A stretch of 64,000 nucleotides of DNA from Sphingomonas sanxanigenens DSM 19645 = NX02 (GCF_000512205.2 NZ_CP006644.1:1916520-1980519); one strand, 5' to 3'. Positions 1 through 8,631 are shown, counted from the stretch's first letter. Notes: a model not told the origin generated them from the sequence alone. Translations and numbers: made by a program.

Positions 1-1521
1 TTTCGAAGCGTCGGGAGCGAGATCGAACTGGGTATCGACACCCTTCTCCCGAGCGCCTATCAGCCCGAGCGCCGCCGCCTCGCCGATGAGCGTGGGGAGA
101 TCCTCGACGGTTTTCTCGACTTCCCCGCGCGCCACGAAATCGCGCAGCCGCCGGACGATCTGGCCTGCGCGCAGGGCCTCTCGCACCGAATCGTCCAGCG
201 CTTCGCGGATCATCGGCAGATCTTCGGGATTGGCTTCGGCGAGCAGATCCCGCACCGCTTCGACATAATTGGCGACGGCGGTGATCGGCTGGTTGAGCTC
301 ATGGGCCAGTGTCGAGGCCATCGTGCCCATCGCGCTGACCCGGGCGACATGGATCAGCTTGGATTGCAGCTCGTCGAGGCGCTCCTGCGTCTCCTGCCGT
401 TCGGTCAGATCCCGGATGAAGCCGTTGAAGACACGCTGGGTCTCGCCGATGGCTTCGCCCACCGACAACTCCATCGGGAAGGTCGAGCCGTCGCGCCGTG
501 CGCCAATGACGACGCGCCCGATCCCGATGATCCTTCGCTCGCCGGTTTCAAGATAATGTTTGAGATAGCCGTCATGCCGGTCGCGATCGGGCGAGGGCAT
601 GAGCATACTTACGTTCGATCCGCGAATTTCGGCCTCCGAGAAGCCGAACAGCCGTTCGGCCGCGGCGCTGAACGACAGGATGATGCCATGCTCGTCGATC
701 ACGATCATCGCATCGGGGACGGTCGAGAGGATCGAGCGGAGATGGCTGGCGCTCGCCTTGTGCGCGCTTTCGGCGGCGCGCTCGTCCGTCGCATCGCGGA
801 CCACCTTGCCGAAGCCGCGCAATGCTCCACTGCCGTCGCGGAGCGCGGTGATCGAGATATGCGCCAGGAACTCCGATCCGTCCTTCCGGAGCCGCCAGTC
901 CTCTTCCTCGACCTTGCCCTGCTCGCGGGCGCGTTCGAGGTCGGCTTCGGGTTTGCCGGCCTGGACCGCATCCGCCGGATAGAAGATCGAGCAGTGCTGG
1001 CCGATCGCCTCTTGCTCGCTCCAGCCCTTCAGCCGTTCGGCGCCCTCGTTCCAGATCGTAACGCGACCCTCGGGATCGAGCATATAGATCGCGTAACCTT
1101 GGGCGCCGTCGATCAGAAGGTTGAGTTCATCGGCGATCTCTGAGAGTTGGCTTTGACGAAACTTGTCCAGGGCGGCACGACGCCGTGCCCTGTAGGCGTT
1201 GCGAGCGTCGAGCAGAGCGATGCCTAAGGCAACGAGCAGCAAAAGCGCCAGATCGACAGGTTCAGAAGCAGCAGCACGGCGCGATAACGCAAAAAAGACC
1301 CCCACGAGGACTGCGAAAATAGCCGCAGCCGTTGCCGCGCCAGTCCCGCCGAGGGCAGCTGCCACGATGGTTGAAAGGATGAGCAGGAGATAGAGGTCGT
1401 GATCGAAGCCCCATGCCCGCAGCAGAAGGTTGACGGGTATGGCGACAAGGACGGTCGCGACGGCGATCAAGCAAGCTGAACGGACTGATCGCAATGTGTT
1501 GCCGTGCACTTCGCTTGCCAT
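1..1521 (-). CDS. FixL-like PAS sensor histidine kinase (C-terminus beyond window)
   Basis: Membrane-bound two-component sensor kinase; 507 codons are visible and the ATP-binding domain lies beyond base 1. Reading from ATG at 1521, the N-terminal ~105 residues hold several hydrophobic segments (DUF4118/MASE-like). A first PAS domain lies near 130-240 and a second, FixL-like, PAS near 255-370, recognisable by LMPSPDRDRHDGYL and IIGIGRVV. The phosphoacceptor H-box follows, with STLAHELNQPITAV and His407. In heme-binding FixL, as I recall the family, a His precedes the IIGIGR stretch; here it reads ERRIIGIGR, so heme binding is uncertain. The kinase may feed the lone receiver at 45821-46249 and the Crp/Fnr gene beside it, but nothing in the sequence links them directly. 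The family call is strong; the signal sensed is inferred. Confidence 0.88.
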   Translation of the reverse strand, partial: MASEVHGNTLRSVRSACLIAVATVLVAIPVNLLLRAWGFDHDLYLLLILSTIVAAALGGTGAATAAAIFAVLVGVFFALSRRAAASEPVDLALLLLVALGIALLDARNAYRARRRAALDKFRQSQLSEIADELNLLIDGAQGYAIYMLDPEGRVTIWNEGAERLKGWSEQEAIGQHCSIFYPADAVQAGKPEADLERAREQGKVEEEDWRLRKDGSEFLAHISITALRDGSGALRGFGKVVRDATDERAAESAHKASASHLRSILSTVPDAMIVIDEHGIILSFSAAAERLFGFSEAEIRGSNVSMLMPSPDRDRHDGYLKHYLETGERRIIGIGRVVIGARRDGSTFPMELSVGEAIGETQRVFNGFIRDLTERQETQERLDELQSKLIHVARVSAMGTMASTLAHELNQPITAVANYVEAVRDLLAEANPEDLPMIREALDDSVREALRAGQIVRRLRDFVARGEVEKTVEDLPTLIGEAAALGLIGAREKGVDTQFDLAPDASK

Positions 1522-2020
1522 GAAGACCCCGTCTTGATTTTATAGGCCTCTCCATTTGCGCCCTGTTCATATTCAGGGCTTATCGTTTTAGTAGTTTGAC
1601 CGATCGGAGAATGTTGTTTGCCGGAGCGGAAGGCATATTGGCATGAAATCTTAGCCTATCCTCGCACTCTGCCGTTGTCCTTCCAAAACAGCATCGAGTC
1701 GGCCCAAGATCATTGCAGGGTCCGTCTCACTTCGAGACCTTATAGTGGCAACCTTGCCTTGGAACAGCATAAACATCCGCAGCGCCAGGCTTGCATAAGC
1801 AATCTGGGAGACATCGTCGATCGTACACGCGAGGTCCTTGGCTGCCCTGTGTTGCCCCACGTCGTGCCAGTCGGGACGGTCGATCGCGCGCAAACATGGG
1901 AAAACGTGGCCTGCGAATTTTCCGAAGGTATTGCATTCCGCAAGCCGCCCGACCGAGAGTAAAGAGCCTGCGTTCGTCGCGCAAGTGCGGATCCAATCCT
2001 CACGATCAAGATCGGATGGC
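1522..2020. other. non-coding or decayed stretch between kinase and BON gene
   Basis: About 500 bases separate the kinase start from the hairpin downstream of the BON gene. Short open frames exist on both strands, but none shows a recognisable domain, a good ribosome site or coherent codon use. I see no FNR-type TTGAT-N4-ATCAA box upstream of the kinase. Confidence 0.5.
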
Positions 2021-2060
2021 GAGCAGGCGGCCGCCGGGCCATCCCGGCGGCCGCCTGCTC
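2021..2060 (-). terminator. strong GC hairpin downstream of the BON gene
   Basis: A perfect 18-bp inverted repeat with a 4-nt loop (CCAT) starts 10 bases beyond the stop codon of the minus-strand BON gene. Stem arms are 2021-2038 and 2043-2060. No T-run follows in the minus direction, so it is a terminator-like or RNA-stabilising hairpin rather than a textbook intrinsic terminator. Confidence 0.6.
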
Positions 2061-2070
2061 CCTGCGAGGG

Positions 2071-2724
2071 TCAGAAAGCGATGATGATATTGTCCTCGAC
2101 CCTGGTGACGCCGGGAGCGGCCCAAGCCGCGCGCTCGGCGATCTGTCGCTCGTTCCACGCCTTGACCTTACCGCCCAGCGTGACCTTGCCGCCATCGGTG
2201 AACACGGTCACCGATGCCGCATCGAGATCGGCATTGCGCTTGAACGCTGCCATGATCCGGTCCTTGATATCGCCCGATGTCGGCAACTTGCGCACCTCGA
2301 TCAGATTGCTGACACCGACGACGCCGTTGACCTTGCCGGCGACTTTCCGCGCCTCCTCGCTCTGATAGTACCAGTCGACCGTGCCGGTGAGCGTCACCCA
2401 GCCATGCTCGACTTTCACCGCGATCTTGTCGCCGGGGATGGAGATGTTCCAGGAGAACATGTCGAGTATGCGCTTGGCGATCTCATGATCGGCCGTCTTG
2501 GGATCCGACGCGAAGCGCACCTTGATCTCCTCGGCGAGCGCCTTGACGCCCGCCACGCGCCGCGCCGCCTTTTCCGCCGCCAGCTTTTGCGGATAGCTTT
2601 TGACGAAGCCGGAAAGGGTGACGACGCCGTCCGTCACCGCCACACCGATGTCGGCGTGATCGATGCTCGGCTCCCATTCCAGTTCTGCCATCACGTCACG
2701 CTGCAATTGACTGTCGTTCTTCAT
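2071..2724 (-). CDS. triple BON-domain protein
   Basis: A 217-residue protein made of three consecutive BON (OsmY-like) domains, near residues 1-70, 75-145 and 150-217. Each carries the pattern of a short helix, a GxVTLxGxV strand pair and an A/G-rich helix (GVVTLSGFV, GWVTLTGTV, GKVTLGGKV). BON domains usually bind phospholipid or act at the envelope under osmotic or other stress. No convincing signal peptide is visible with the chosen start. ATG 2724 is chosen because AAGGAG lies seven bases upstream; an in-frame start at 2787 has no such site. Its position among Hsp20 and stress genes supports a general stress role. Confidence 0.88.
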   Translation of the reverse strand: MKNDSQLQRDVMAELEWEPSIDHADIGVAVTDGVVTLSGFVKSYPQKLAAEKAARRVAGVKALAEEIKVRFASDPKTADHEIAKRILDMFSWNISIPGDKIAVKVEHGWVTLTGTVDWYYQSEEARKVAGKVNGVVGVSNLIEVRKLPTSGDIKDRIMAAFKRNADLDAASVTVFTDGGKVTLGGKVKAWNERQIAERAAWAAPGVTRVEDNIIIAF

Positions 2725-3012
2725 CTCAAATCTCCTTGGCTCGCAAAATAGCCGTCCCAGGTGGGTCGGCAGCTCATCGACGGTCACAGACCGGGGATCG
2801 TCGGCAAGTTCATCGCAGGGCGCTAATGGCTTGACCCCGCATCGGGGAATCCCTGCAAGGTCCCTTGTCTGTTGCCCGGCACTGCCACAGAATCCGTATT
2901 GTCCCGGAGAAACCAGGGTATGCCATCATTCCCTGCAGCCGGGGCTCGACTCCTGGCCAAGCGACAAATTTCAGCCGAGTACGGCGGCAGGACGGCGCCC
3001 GAGATGGTCAGC

Positions 3013-3032
3013 TAGGTAAACTCCCCAATATA
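3013..3032 (+). promoter_or_regulatory. shared upstream element, copy at the small protein/Hsp20 operon
   Basis: TAGGTAAA, four bases, then CCAATATA, lying 72 bases before ATG 3085 and pointing toward it. It matches the element described in the findings (TA-N-GTA(A/G)C-N4-CGCATAGG). Function is inferred from recurrence, not known. Confidence 0.5.
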
Positions 3033-3084
3033 GGCGCGGATGGGCCGCCTTTATCCTCACCAAGACTCGGCGAAGGAGGTCATC

Positions 3085-3333
3085 ATGAGTGACGAGAGCA
3101 CCAACCAGGCGAGTTGGCCGTCCGGTGATCCCGACACAGCCGCGGCGATGCTTGCCGCCCAACGCCTGTGGCAGTTGCCGCTGGCGCTCTACACGAGTTG
3201 GTGGAACGCGGGCATGGAGGCACTTTGGCCCCATATGCCGCATCCCCATCATCGCGCCCATCACCACGAGAATGACCAACTCGTGGTTCCTGAACCGATC
3301 GAGGCTGAAGGCGAACATGCCCTGTTCGCCTGA
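3085..3333 (+). CDS. small Trp/His-rich protein of unknown function
   Basis: An 82-residue protein with no domain I recognise. The middle (AAQRLWQLPLALYTSWWNAG) is amphipathic and Trp-rich, a little like phasin-type helices, and is followed by a His-rich patch (HPHHRAHHHE). The start is well supported: GGAGGT stands six bases before ATG 3085. The gene precedes Hsp20 by 56 bases and probably shares its transcript. The element at 3013 lies just upstream. Function unknown. Confidence 0.7.
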   Translation: MSDESTNQASWPSGDPDTAAAMLAAQRLWQLPLALYTSWWNAGMEALWPHMPHPHHRAHHHENDQLVVPEPIEAEGEHALFA

Positions 3334-3389
3334 TGGCAGGTCTTTCCCTCATTACGGGATCGACCATCTTCAACCTGAGGAGAAGCAAG

Positions 3390-3902
3390 ATGAACGATGT
3401 GACCAATGTTCCAGCGACCAAAACACGTCCGGCATCATCGTTGCGCGATCTGGCAACCCAGATCAGCGAGCCGGTCGGCTGGCTGCGATCGGAGATCGAC
3501 CGCCTGTTCGACGATTTCGGCAACTCCGGCCGCAGCCTTTTCCACTTCGCTCCGCGCGGCGCCTTGGCAATCGTGCCGGCGCTCGAGCTGGTCGATGACG
3601 AGAAGGCCTATCGTCTTACCGCGGAGCTTCCCGGACTCGATGAAAAGGATGTGGAGATTAACGTTGCCGATGGCGTGCTCAGCATCTCGGGCGAAAAGAA
3701 GGAAGAGGAAGAGCGCAAGGAGAAGGGCTTCCTGCTCAGCGAGCGCCGCTATGGTTCCTTCCGGCGCCAGATTTCGCTCCCCGCCGATGTGGATGCCGAG
3801 GGTATCAAGGCGCAGTTCAAGGACGGCGTCCTGACGGTGACGCTAGCCAAGGACGAGAATGCGGCGGCGCGAACGCGCAAGATCGCGATCGAGAAGGCCT
3901 GA
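3390..3902 (+). CDS. Hsp20/alpha-crystallin small heat shock protein
   Basis: A 170-residue ATP-independent holdase chaperone. An N-terminal arm of ~55 residues precedes the alpha-crystallin domain (about residues 60-155), with the family landmarks LPGLDEKDVEI, GVLSISGEKK, the RRYGSFRRQISLP block and the closing DGVLTVTLAK. The C-terminal tail is short (AAARTRKIAIEKA) and bears an IAI, the IxI-type motif used in oligomer assembly. ATG 3390 follows AGGAG at a good distance; a longer frame opening at 3333 lacks a site. The stop lies four bases from the next ATG, so translation is probably coupled to the downstream kinase. Confidence 0.95.
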   Translation: MNDVTNVPATKTRPASSLRDLATQISEPVGWLRSEIDRLFDDFGNSGRSLFHFAPRGALAIVPALELVDDEKAYRLTAELPGLDEKDVEINVADGVLSISGEKKEEEERKEKGFLLSERRYGSFRRQISLPADVDAEGIKAQFKDGVLTVTLAKDENAAARTRKIAIEKA

Positions 3903-3906
3903 GCCA

Positions 3907-5460
3907 ATGGCGACGTCATCGCCTGGCCCCGGCGCGCCGGACGACCAGGCCGATGCCGTCGTCTTCCTCGGGGAGGGTCACGCCTTCAAGCGAACGTGTC
4001 CCACACGCATCGATACCCACTGCGCCAGTATTTTTCTTGTCGGTGACCGCGCCTGGAAGCTCAAGCGCGCGGTCCGGTTCGGCTATCTTGATTTCTCGAC
4101 CTGCGACAAACGTCATGCCGCGCTCGAGGCGGAGCTTTACCTCAACCGCCGAACCGCACCCGATCTCTATCTTGCTCTTCATCCGATCACGCGGGACGCC
4201 GGCGGGCGGCTGGCGATTGATGGTTCCGGTGACGTGGTCGACTGGTTGCTCGAGATGCGACGCTTTCCCGATGATGCGCTGCTCACGCATCTCGCCGATC
4301 GCGGCCAACTCGATGAACGCCTGCTGATGCGGCTGGCGGATCGCATAAACGCGTTCCATTCGACGACGGAAGCTGATCTGGCGCAAGGGGGTGGCGCATC
4401 GTTCCGCCGCGTCGTCGAAGGCAATATCGCCAGCATGGCGGCCGTTCCCGCTATTCTCGACCCGGACAAGGCAAAGCATCTGGGCGAAAGGCTGCTCCAG
4501 ATAACCGATGGCATGACATCGCTGCTCGATGCCCGAGCGCGGAAAGGCCGGGTCAGACATGGGCATGGCGACCTACATCTCGCCAACATCGCGCTGATCG
4601 ACGGTGAACCGACCTTGTTCGACTGCCTCGAGTTCAGCGTCGAGCTGGCCACGATCGATGTGCTCTATGATCTTGCCTTTCTCCTGATGGATCTATGGCA
4701 TCGCAATCTCCGTACCGAGGCGAACATCATCTTCAACCGCTATCTTGATCTGTCGCCGGACGATGAGGGCGGGATCGGGCTATTGCCTCTGTTCCTGTCC
4801 GTTCGCGCGGCGGTTCGCGCGCATGTGCTGGCGGCCCAGAGCCTGCGTGCCGGAGAAGACAGAGCGCTCGCGCTGGGCGCACGATCCTATCTCGACCTTG
4901 CGCTCGCGATGCTGGCGCCCGTTCCTCCGCGGCTGGTAGCGATCGGCGGACTTTCGGGGACGGGCAAGTCCAGCCTTGCGCGCCGGCTCGGCGGCGCGAC
5001 CGGGCGCGTGCCCGGCGCCAGGATCTTTCGGACTGACGTGCTGCGCAAACACCTCGCGGGGCTGGCTCCTGAGGCCAGGCTCCCCCGCGACAGCTATTCG
5101 GCGCGGGCCGCCGTCGAGGTCTACGAGGCAATGGGCCGGATGGCGGCATCGGCGCTTGCGCTCGGCCAATCCGTCGTGGCCGACGCGGTGTTCGCGCTGC
5201 CCGTCGAGCGCGAGAGGATCGCAGCGGTCGGGCGGACGGCTGGCGTCCCGTTCGACGGTCTCTGGTTAGAGGCGGCGGCAACCGCGCGGCTCAGCCGGGT
5301 GGGGATTCGCGGCGCCGACGCATCGGATGCCGATGTTTCGGTCGCGCAAGCCCAATCACAATTAGAAATCGGCGATCTCGGCGCGTGGCTTAGGGTCCAG
5401 GCGGACGGATCGCTGGACAAGTTGGCTGCGGTGGCGCGCGCCAAGCTGGGACTGCGCTGA
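3907..5460 (+). CDS. aminoglycoside-phosphotransferase-like / P-loop kinase fusion
   Basis: A 517-residue two-domain protein. The N-terminal ~330 residues are APH-like, with the catalytic loop HGDLHLANI near residue 221 and a metal-binding Asp in LFDCLEF. The C-terminal ~185 residues form an AAA_33/zeta-toxin-like P-loop kinase with Walker A GLSGTGKS (Lys354) and a DAVFALPVERERI segment typical of small-molecule kinases. The family recurs beside Hsp20, BON and CoA-transferase genes in stress islands; its substrate is unknown and resistance should not be assumed. The start four bases after the Hsp20 stop implies coupling. Confidence 0.85.
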   Translation: MATSSPGPGAPDDQADAVVFLGEGHAFKRTCPTRIDTHCASIFLVGDRAWKLKRAVRFGYLDFSTCDKRHAALEAELYLNRRTAPDLYLALHPITRDAGGRLAIDGSGDVVDWLLEMRRFPDDALLTHLADRGQLDERLLMRLADRINAFHSTTEADLAQGGGASFRRVVEGNIASMAAVPAILDPDKAKHLGERLLQITDGMTSLLDARARKGRVRHGHGDLHLANIALIDGEPTLFDCLEFSVELATIDVLYDLAFLLMDLWHRNLRTEANIIFNRYLDLSPDDEGGIGLLPLFLSVRAAVRAHVLAAQSLRAGEDRALALGARSYLDLALAMLAPVPPRLVAIGGLSGTGKSSLARRLGGATGRVPGARIFRTDVLRKHLAGLAPEARLPRDSYSARAAVEVYEAMGRMAASALALGQSVVADAVFALPVERERIAAVGRTAGVPFDGLWLEAAATARLSRVGIRGADASDADVSVAQAQSQLEIGDLGAWLRVQADGSLDKLAAVARAKLGLR

Positions 5461-5517
5461 CGAAACGCCTCACCTCATGCCGATACGCATGTTGAACTCG
5501 GGCTTTGTCCGCGCCCG

Positions 5518-6570
5518 CTATTCGTCTTCCCCGGTTATGACTGTGAGCGACCGGCCGGTTTGACTCCTTGCGAGACTGTCGTTGGTAACCAGCACCGTTG
5601 CGCCCTCGGTCAGAATTGCTGCGACGGAGCGACGGAAGTCCTCGGCGACGCGCAATCGGTTCCGATTCTCGGACGGCACTGTCTGCTCGGCTGACGGTGC
5701 CTGCTCGGCTGTTGAGGCCTCGCCGGATAACGGGATGCGCAGCCAGTGAAATCCGGCTCCGTCGATCGAGCGTAGCGTATAGGCTGTCGTATGGTCGATG
5801 CTGGTGTCCCGTGCTACGGGCGCTGATCCGATCTGGCGGCCGTCGCGGAGCACGATCATTCGTCGATCTGCGGTGCTGATCACGATGGATACAGGTCCCG
5901 AGGGCGACAGTTCGGGACGCCATGTGAGCGGCCCGGAAGGCGAAGCGTCGTCGATGTCGGATGCTGTCGGCCGCAGGGGATCGGGTACCGGCGCGACACG
6001 GGGCACTGCCGCCTCTTTCGTGATGACGACCGTCAAGCCGAGGCGAGTGACGCTGTAGAGAAGCTTGGCGAAGCCCGGCGGCAGGCGGATGCAGCCATGC
6101 GACGCAGGATACCCAGGCAGATTACCGCCGTGAAGAGCTACGCCGCCCCATGTCAGGCGCTGCATATAGGGCATCGGCGCATCGTCGTAGAGGTTGGACT
6201 TGTGATCGATGTCCTTCTGCAGGATCGTGAACAACCCCGTTGGCGTCTCATGTCCGGGCTTTCCGGTCGAGACCGTGGAGACGCCGATCGGCACGCCGTT
6301 TCGGTAGGTGACGGCCCGCTGGTTGGCGAGGCTGACGATGATCAGCACGGGGCCGGCGGGAGCAATATCAGGCGCCCAGATATATTCCCCGGGCTTCAGG
6401 CGCTCGACCGTCTCAAGGATTGAACTCGTATCCAGCGTCGGTTGCTGCGCGGACAGCGGCCCGAACGGCATGCCAAGGAGCAATGCCGACATCATGGCCA
6501 TCCCCATGCTGCGACCCAAACGCGTCGAGGTTCGCCAAATCGGGTATATCGCCAAGTTCAAACACGGCAT
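5518..6570 (-). CDS. L,D-transpeptidase (YkuD/ErfK family)
   Basis: A periplasmic cell-wall cross-linking enzyme that forms 3-3 peptide links or anchors proteins. A hydrophobic signal region (MMSALLLGMPFGPLSA) precedes the mature part. The YkuD domain, in the N-terminal half, carries TGKPGHETPTG, HGGNLPGYPASHGCIRLP and so the catalytic HxnSHGC(I/V)R with the nucleophile Cys. The C-terminal half repeats a weaker beta-rich segment (VSIVISTADRRMIVLRDG) that lacks the Cys. The start is uncertain: 6570 gives a charged n-region, 6507 a shorter one, 6678 the longest frame, and none has a strong ribosome site. Convergent with the upstream kinase. Confidence 0.85.
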   Translation of the reverse strand: MPCLNLAIYPIWRTSTRLGRSMGMAMMSALLLGMPFGPLSAQQPTLDTSSILETVERLKPGEYIWAPDIAPAGPVLIIVSLANQRAVTYRNGVPIGVSTVSTGKPGHETPTGLFTILQKDIDHKSNLYDDAPMPYMQRLTWGGVALHGGNLPGYPASHGCIRLPPGFAKLLYSVTRLGLTVVITKEAAVPRVAPVPDPLRPTASDIDDASPSGPLTWRPELSPSGPVSIVISTADRRMIVLRDGRQIGSAPVARDTSIDHTTAYTLRSIDGAGFHWLRIPLSGEASTAEQAPSAEQTVPSENRNRLRVAEDFRRSVAAILTEGATVLVTNDSLARSQTGRSLTVITGEDE

Positions 6571-6724
6571 GGCTCGCGTAGCAGAGGCATATGTGCCGAC
6601 CGGACGCATCGCATTTGATCCTCGATATCCTGTCATGTCGATCCTGCGGACAACGATCCGTATCTGGACCCGTCGCACGCGATCATGATGTGATCGGGAC
6701 CGTCTCGGGATTGGTATTATCCCT

Positions 6725-6744
6725 TAGTTATCCCGGCCGCTCTA
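6725..6744 (+). promoter_or_regulatory. weak copy of the shared element upstream of the first Usp gene
   Basis: TAGTTATC, four bases, then CCGCTCTA, 71 bases before GTG 6796. Agreement with the consensus is partial, so this is a tentative member. Confidence 0.25.
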
Positions 6745-6795
6745 ACCTCTAGCGTGCGATGCAAACGGGATCGTGGCGAAAACGAGGAGGGCGTG

Positions 6796-7608
6796 GTGAA
6801 ATCGATACTTCTGCATATCCATGACGATTGCGGACAGGCGGAGCGGCTTGCCGTGGCGCTGGACCTTGCGCGCGCTCACCAGTCACATATCACCTGCGTC
6901 CAGGTCACCCCGTTCAACAGCTATGTCGTCGGCGACCCCTTCGGCGGCCTTTATGCATCGTCGGAGCTTCTCGATGCCCTTCAAGCGCGCGACGATGAGG
7001 AACGAGAACGCATCGAGCAACGACTGAAAAGCGAGGATATCTCCTGGGATTGGGAGCATGCCGATGGAAATGCCGCCGACGCGCTGGTGAGCTGCGGGCG
7101 CCTAGCCGACGTCCTGATCCTGAGCCGTCAGAACAAGGGCCAGGATGACACGCCGGAGCCTCTGCCGATCGTCGCCGACGTGGCCATACACGCGCGCGCG
7201 CCGGTGCTGGTCGTGCCCCCGGGCACGACCAGCTTCAACGCCAACGGGCCGGTCGTCTTAGCCTGGAACGGATCGATCGAAGCCGCGCACAGCCTGCGTC
7301 TGACGCTTTCCTTCTTGCGGCTGGCGAGCGAAGTCCACATCATCACCATATCGAACGATGCCAGTGAATTTCCACCGATGGACGCAAGCCGGTACCTCGC
7401 CCGGCACGGTATGGCTTCACAGCTGCACGAATGGCCCCAGGAGGGGCGCACGATCGCGCAGACGCTTTTGGATGCGGCGCGAGAACTGGCGGCATCTTCT
7501 CTCGTTATGGGAGCCTATGGGCATTCTCGGCTGCGTGAGACGGTGCTCGGCGGAGTGACCCGCGACCTCCTGTCCGACGCGTCCGTTCCGCTGCTGCTCG
7601 CGCATTAG
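6796..7608 (+). CDS. universal stress protein, tandem UspA type
   Basis: A 270-residue protein with a UspA-like fold. The N-terminal half begins with the strand KSILLHIHDD. The C-terminal half ends with the conserved Usp nucleotide-site pattern (SSLVMGAYGHSRLRETVLGGVT), close to the G-2x-G-9x-G(S/T) motif. Such proteins accumulate in energy, oxygen or redox stress. GTG 6796 is preferred because GGAGGG lies a proper distance upstream; a 6754 ATG exists in frame without support. A paralogue lies at 11067-11867 on the far side of the copper ATPase. Confidence 0.9.
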   Translation: MKSILLHIHDDCGQAERLAVALDLARAHQSHITCVQVTPFNSYVVGDPFGGLYASSELLDALQARDDEERERIEQRLKSEDISWDWEHADGNAADALVSCGRLADVLILSRQNKGQDDTPEPLPIVADVAIHARAPVLVVPPGTTSFNANGPVVLAWNGSIEAAHSLRLTLSFLRLASEVHIITISNDASEFPPMDASRYLARHGMASQLHEWPQEGRTIAQTLLDAARELAASSLVMGAYGHSRLRETVLGGVTRDLLSDASVPLLLAH

Positions 7609-7802
7609 CCAAGCCGTGAGATTATCCGGTGGCGCCCAGGCACAGCAGACGCTCCCCACGGCGTCCAATTCTATTGACGAGATGCTGAGCGGACGTATGC
7701 GGCGTTTGAACTGAAAATCGGATTTCCGGCCGCATTGTTGACCTGCGAAAACCGCCTGCGCGGATTGAGCCGTTGGCCGTCCTTGGGGACCTTCGATCAG
7801 GA

Positions 7803-8092
7803 TTATTCGAATGCGGCGATCTCGTGTGGATGATCGCCTCGATCGTTCGGCTCCTGGGCGTTTCCGGCCCAGGGCTTCAGCTGCGTATCGCTAAACCCAG
7901 CCTCGGCCACCGCTGCTGCACCGTGTCGGTGATGATGGTTATGGCGCATGAACAGGTGTATCAGCGGACCTGTAAGGAACAGTGCATAGGGAGGACGCCG
8001 TAGATGTGTCCCCAAAGCTCCCCGAAATTGAAGAAGACTGCCGAACCAACGGCCACCAGGAGCACTAGCCCGAAGTACCGGTAATCGCCCAT
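7803..8092 (-). pseudogene. DUF2933-like small membrane protein, frameshifted
   Basis: Two overlapping minus-strand frames together make one DUF2933-like protein. From ATG 8092 the first frame gives a membrane helix (YRYFGLVLLVAVGSAVFF) and ends GHIYGVLP, then goes out of frame. The other frame picks up at PYALFLTGPLIHLFMRHNHH, the typical DUF2933 end (LP-Y-LLL-CPL-HLFMH-GHHH). The shift maps to the GGG run at 7989-7991, where one extra G would restore the frame. It is either a real single-base deletion or a sequencing error. The family is commonly found near copper and heavy-metal efflux genes, as here. The C-terminal tail beyond the His cluster is not recognisable. Confidence 0.65.
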
Positions 8093-8142
8093 GTTGTGGA
8101 CCACCTGTTGGCGCAGTCGAACATCACTCCTGGCTCGGATCG

Positions 8143-8397
8143 CTATTGGGACGGCGCCGCCGGGGATATTGCCGTACCCTTGGCGGGTCGATGTTCTCCC
8201 TCCATGCACTTGTCCATCATCGTCCTGCGACCCTGCACCTGCTCGGAGCCTCCCTTCGGCGGCGTCGAGGTCATTGTGCCGCCGGATGTCCCATCGGTCT
8301 TGGTCCTGTCGGCGGTCGGTGCCGCTGCGGGCGGCCCGACTCGCGGTTGATGTCCGACATCGGGATCGGTCTGGCCGAGAGCCGGCATACTGATCAA
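8143..8397 (-). CDS. small putative exported protein, start unclear
   Basis: An open frame of 84 codons from TTG 8397, rich in Pro, Thr and Gly, with no domain I know. Upstream and in frame, the codons read KILSLLCAALISMPALGQ, a convincing signal peptide, but no ATG, GTG or TTG occurs between it and the previous in-frame TAG. Either translation begins at a rare codon (ATT or CTG), or the start was lost by mutation. Sits between the DUF2933-like remnant and the copper ATPase, both linked to metal handling. Confidence 0.35.
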   Translation of the reverse strand: MISMPALGQTDPDVGHQPRVGPPAAAPTADRTKTDGTSGGTMTSTPPKGGSEQVQGRRTMMDKCMEGEHRPAKGTAISPAAPSQ

Positions 8398-8493
8398 TGC
8401 CGCACAGAGAAGAGACAGGATCTTGAGGCCGGATGGGATGAAACGAATCCTGGATGTTGTCTGCTTGGCCTCCCGACGTCCCGCCCCCTTCTA

Positions 8494-8513
8494 TAGGTAA
8501 TGTAACGCAGATC
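8494..8513 (+). promoter_or_regulatory. shared upstream element, copy at the copper ATPase
   Basis: TAGGTAAT, four bases, then CGCAGATC, 138 bases before ATG 8632 and in the same direction. Good match to both halves of the recurring element. Confidence 0.45.
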
Positions 8514-8631
8514 GGCGGGTTCTTCCGGTTGTTATGGCCTTGTCATCGGTCGGATGCCTGCCGCCGGCAGCGTTTGACCCAGACATGGTATCAAACCTCA
8601 TATGCAGCGGCGTTGCCACAGGAGCAGCTTG

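Noticed and set aside
301-1143. Long plus-strand open frame opposite the histidine kinase
   Set aside because: It is the complement of a clear PAS/HisKA gene, has no domain of its own, and reflects high-GC third positions of the real gene.
1522-1620. Search for Fnr/FixK boxes (TTGAT-N4-ATCAA) here and at other promoters
   Set aside because: TTGAT half-sites occur (e.g. in CTTGATTTTATAG) but no acceptable palindrome was found upstream of the genes I examined, so a classic FixK regulon is not supported.
3907-5460. Antibiotic-resistance aminoglycoside phosphotransferase
   Set aside because: The APH-like fold is fused to a P-loop kinase and sits in a stress cluster; this architecture is distinct from resistance enzymes, so a resistance call is not supported.
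8398-8631. CueR-type or CopY-type operator upstream of the copper ATPase
   Set aside because: No matching dyad with the unusual spacer was visible; only the shared element is present.
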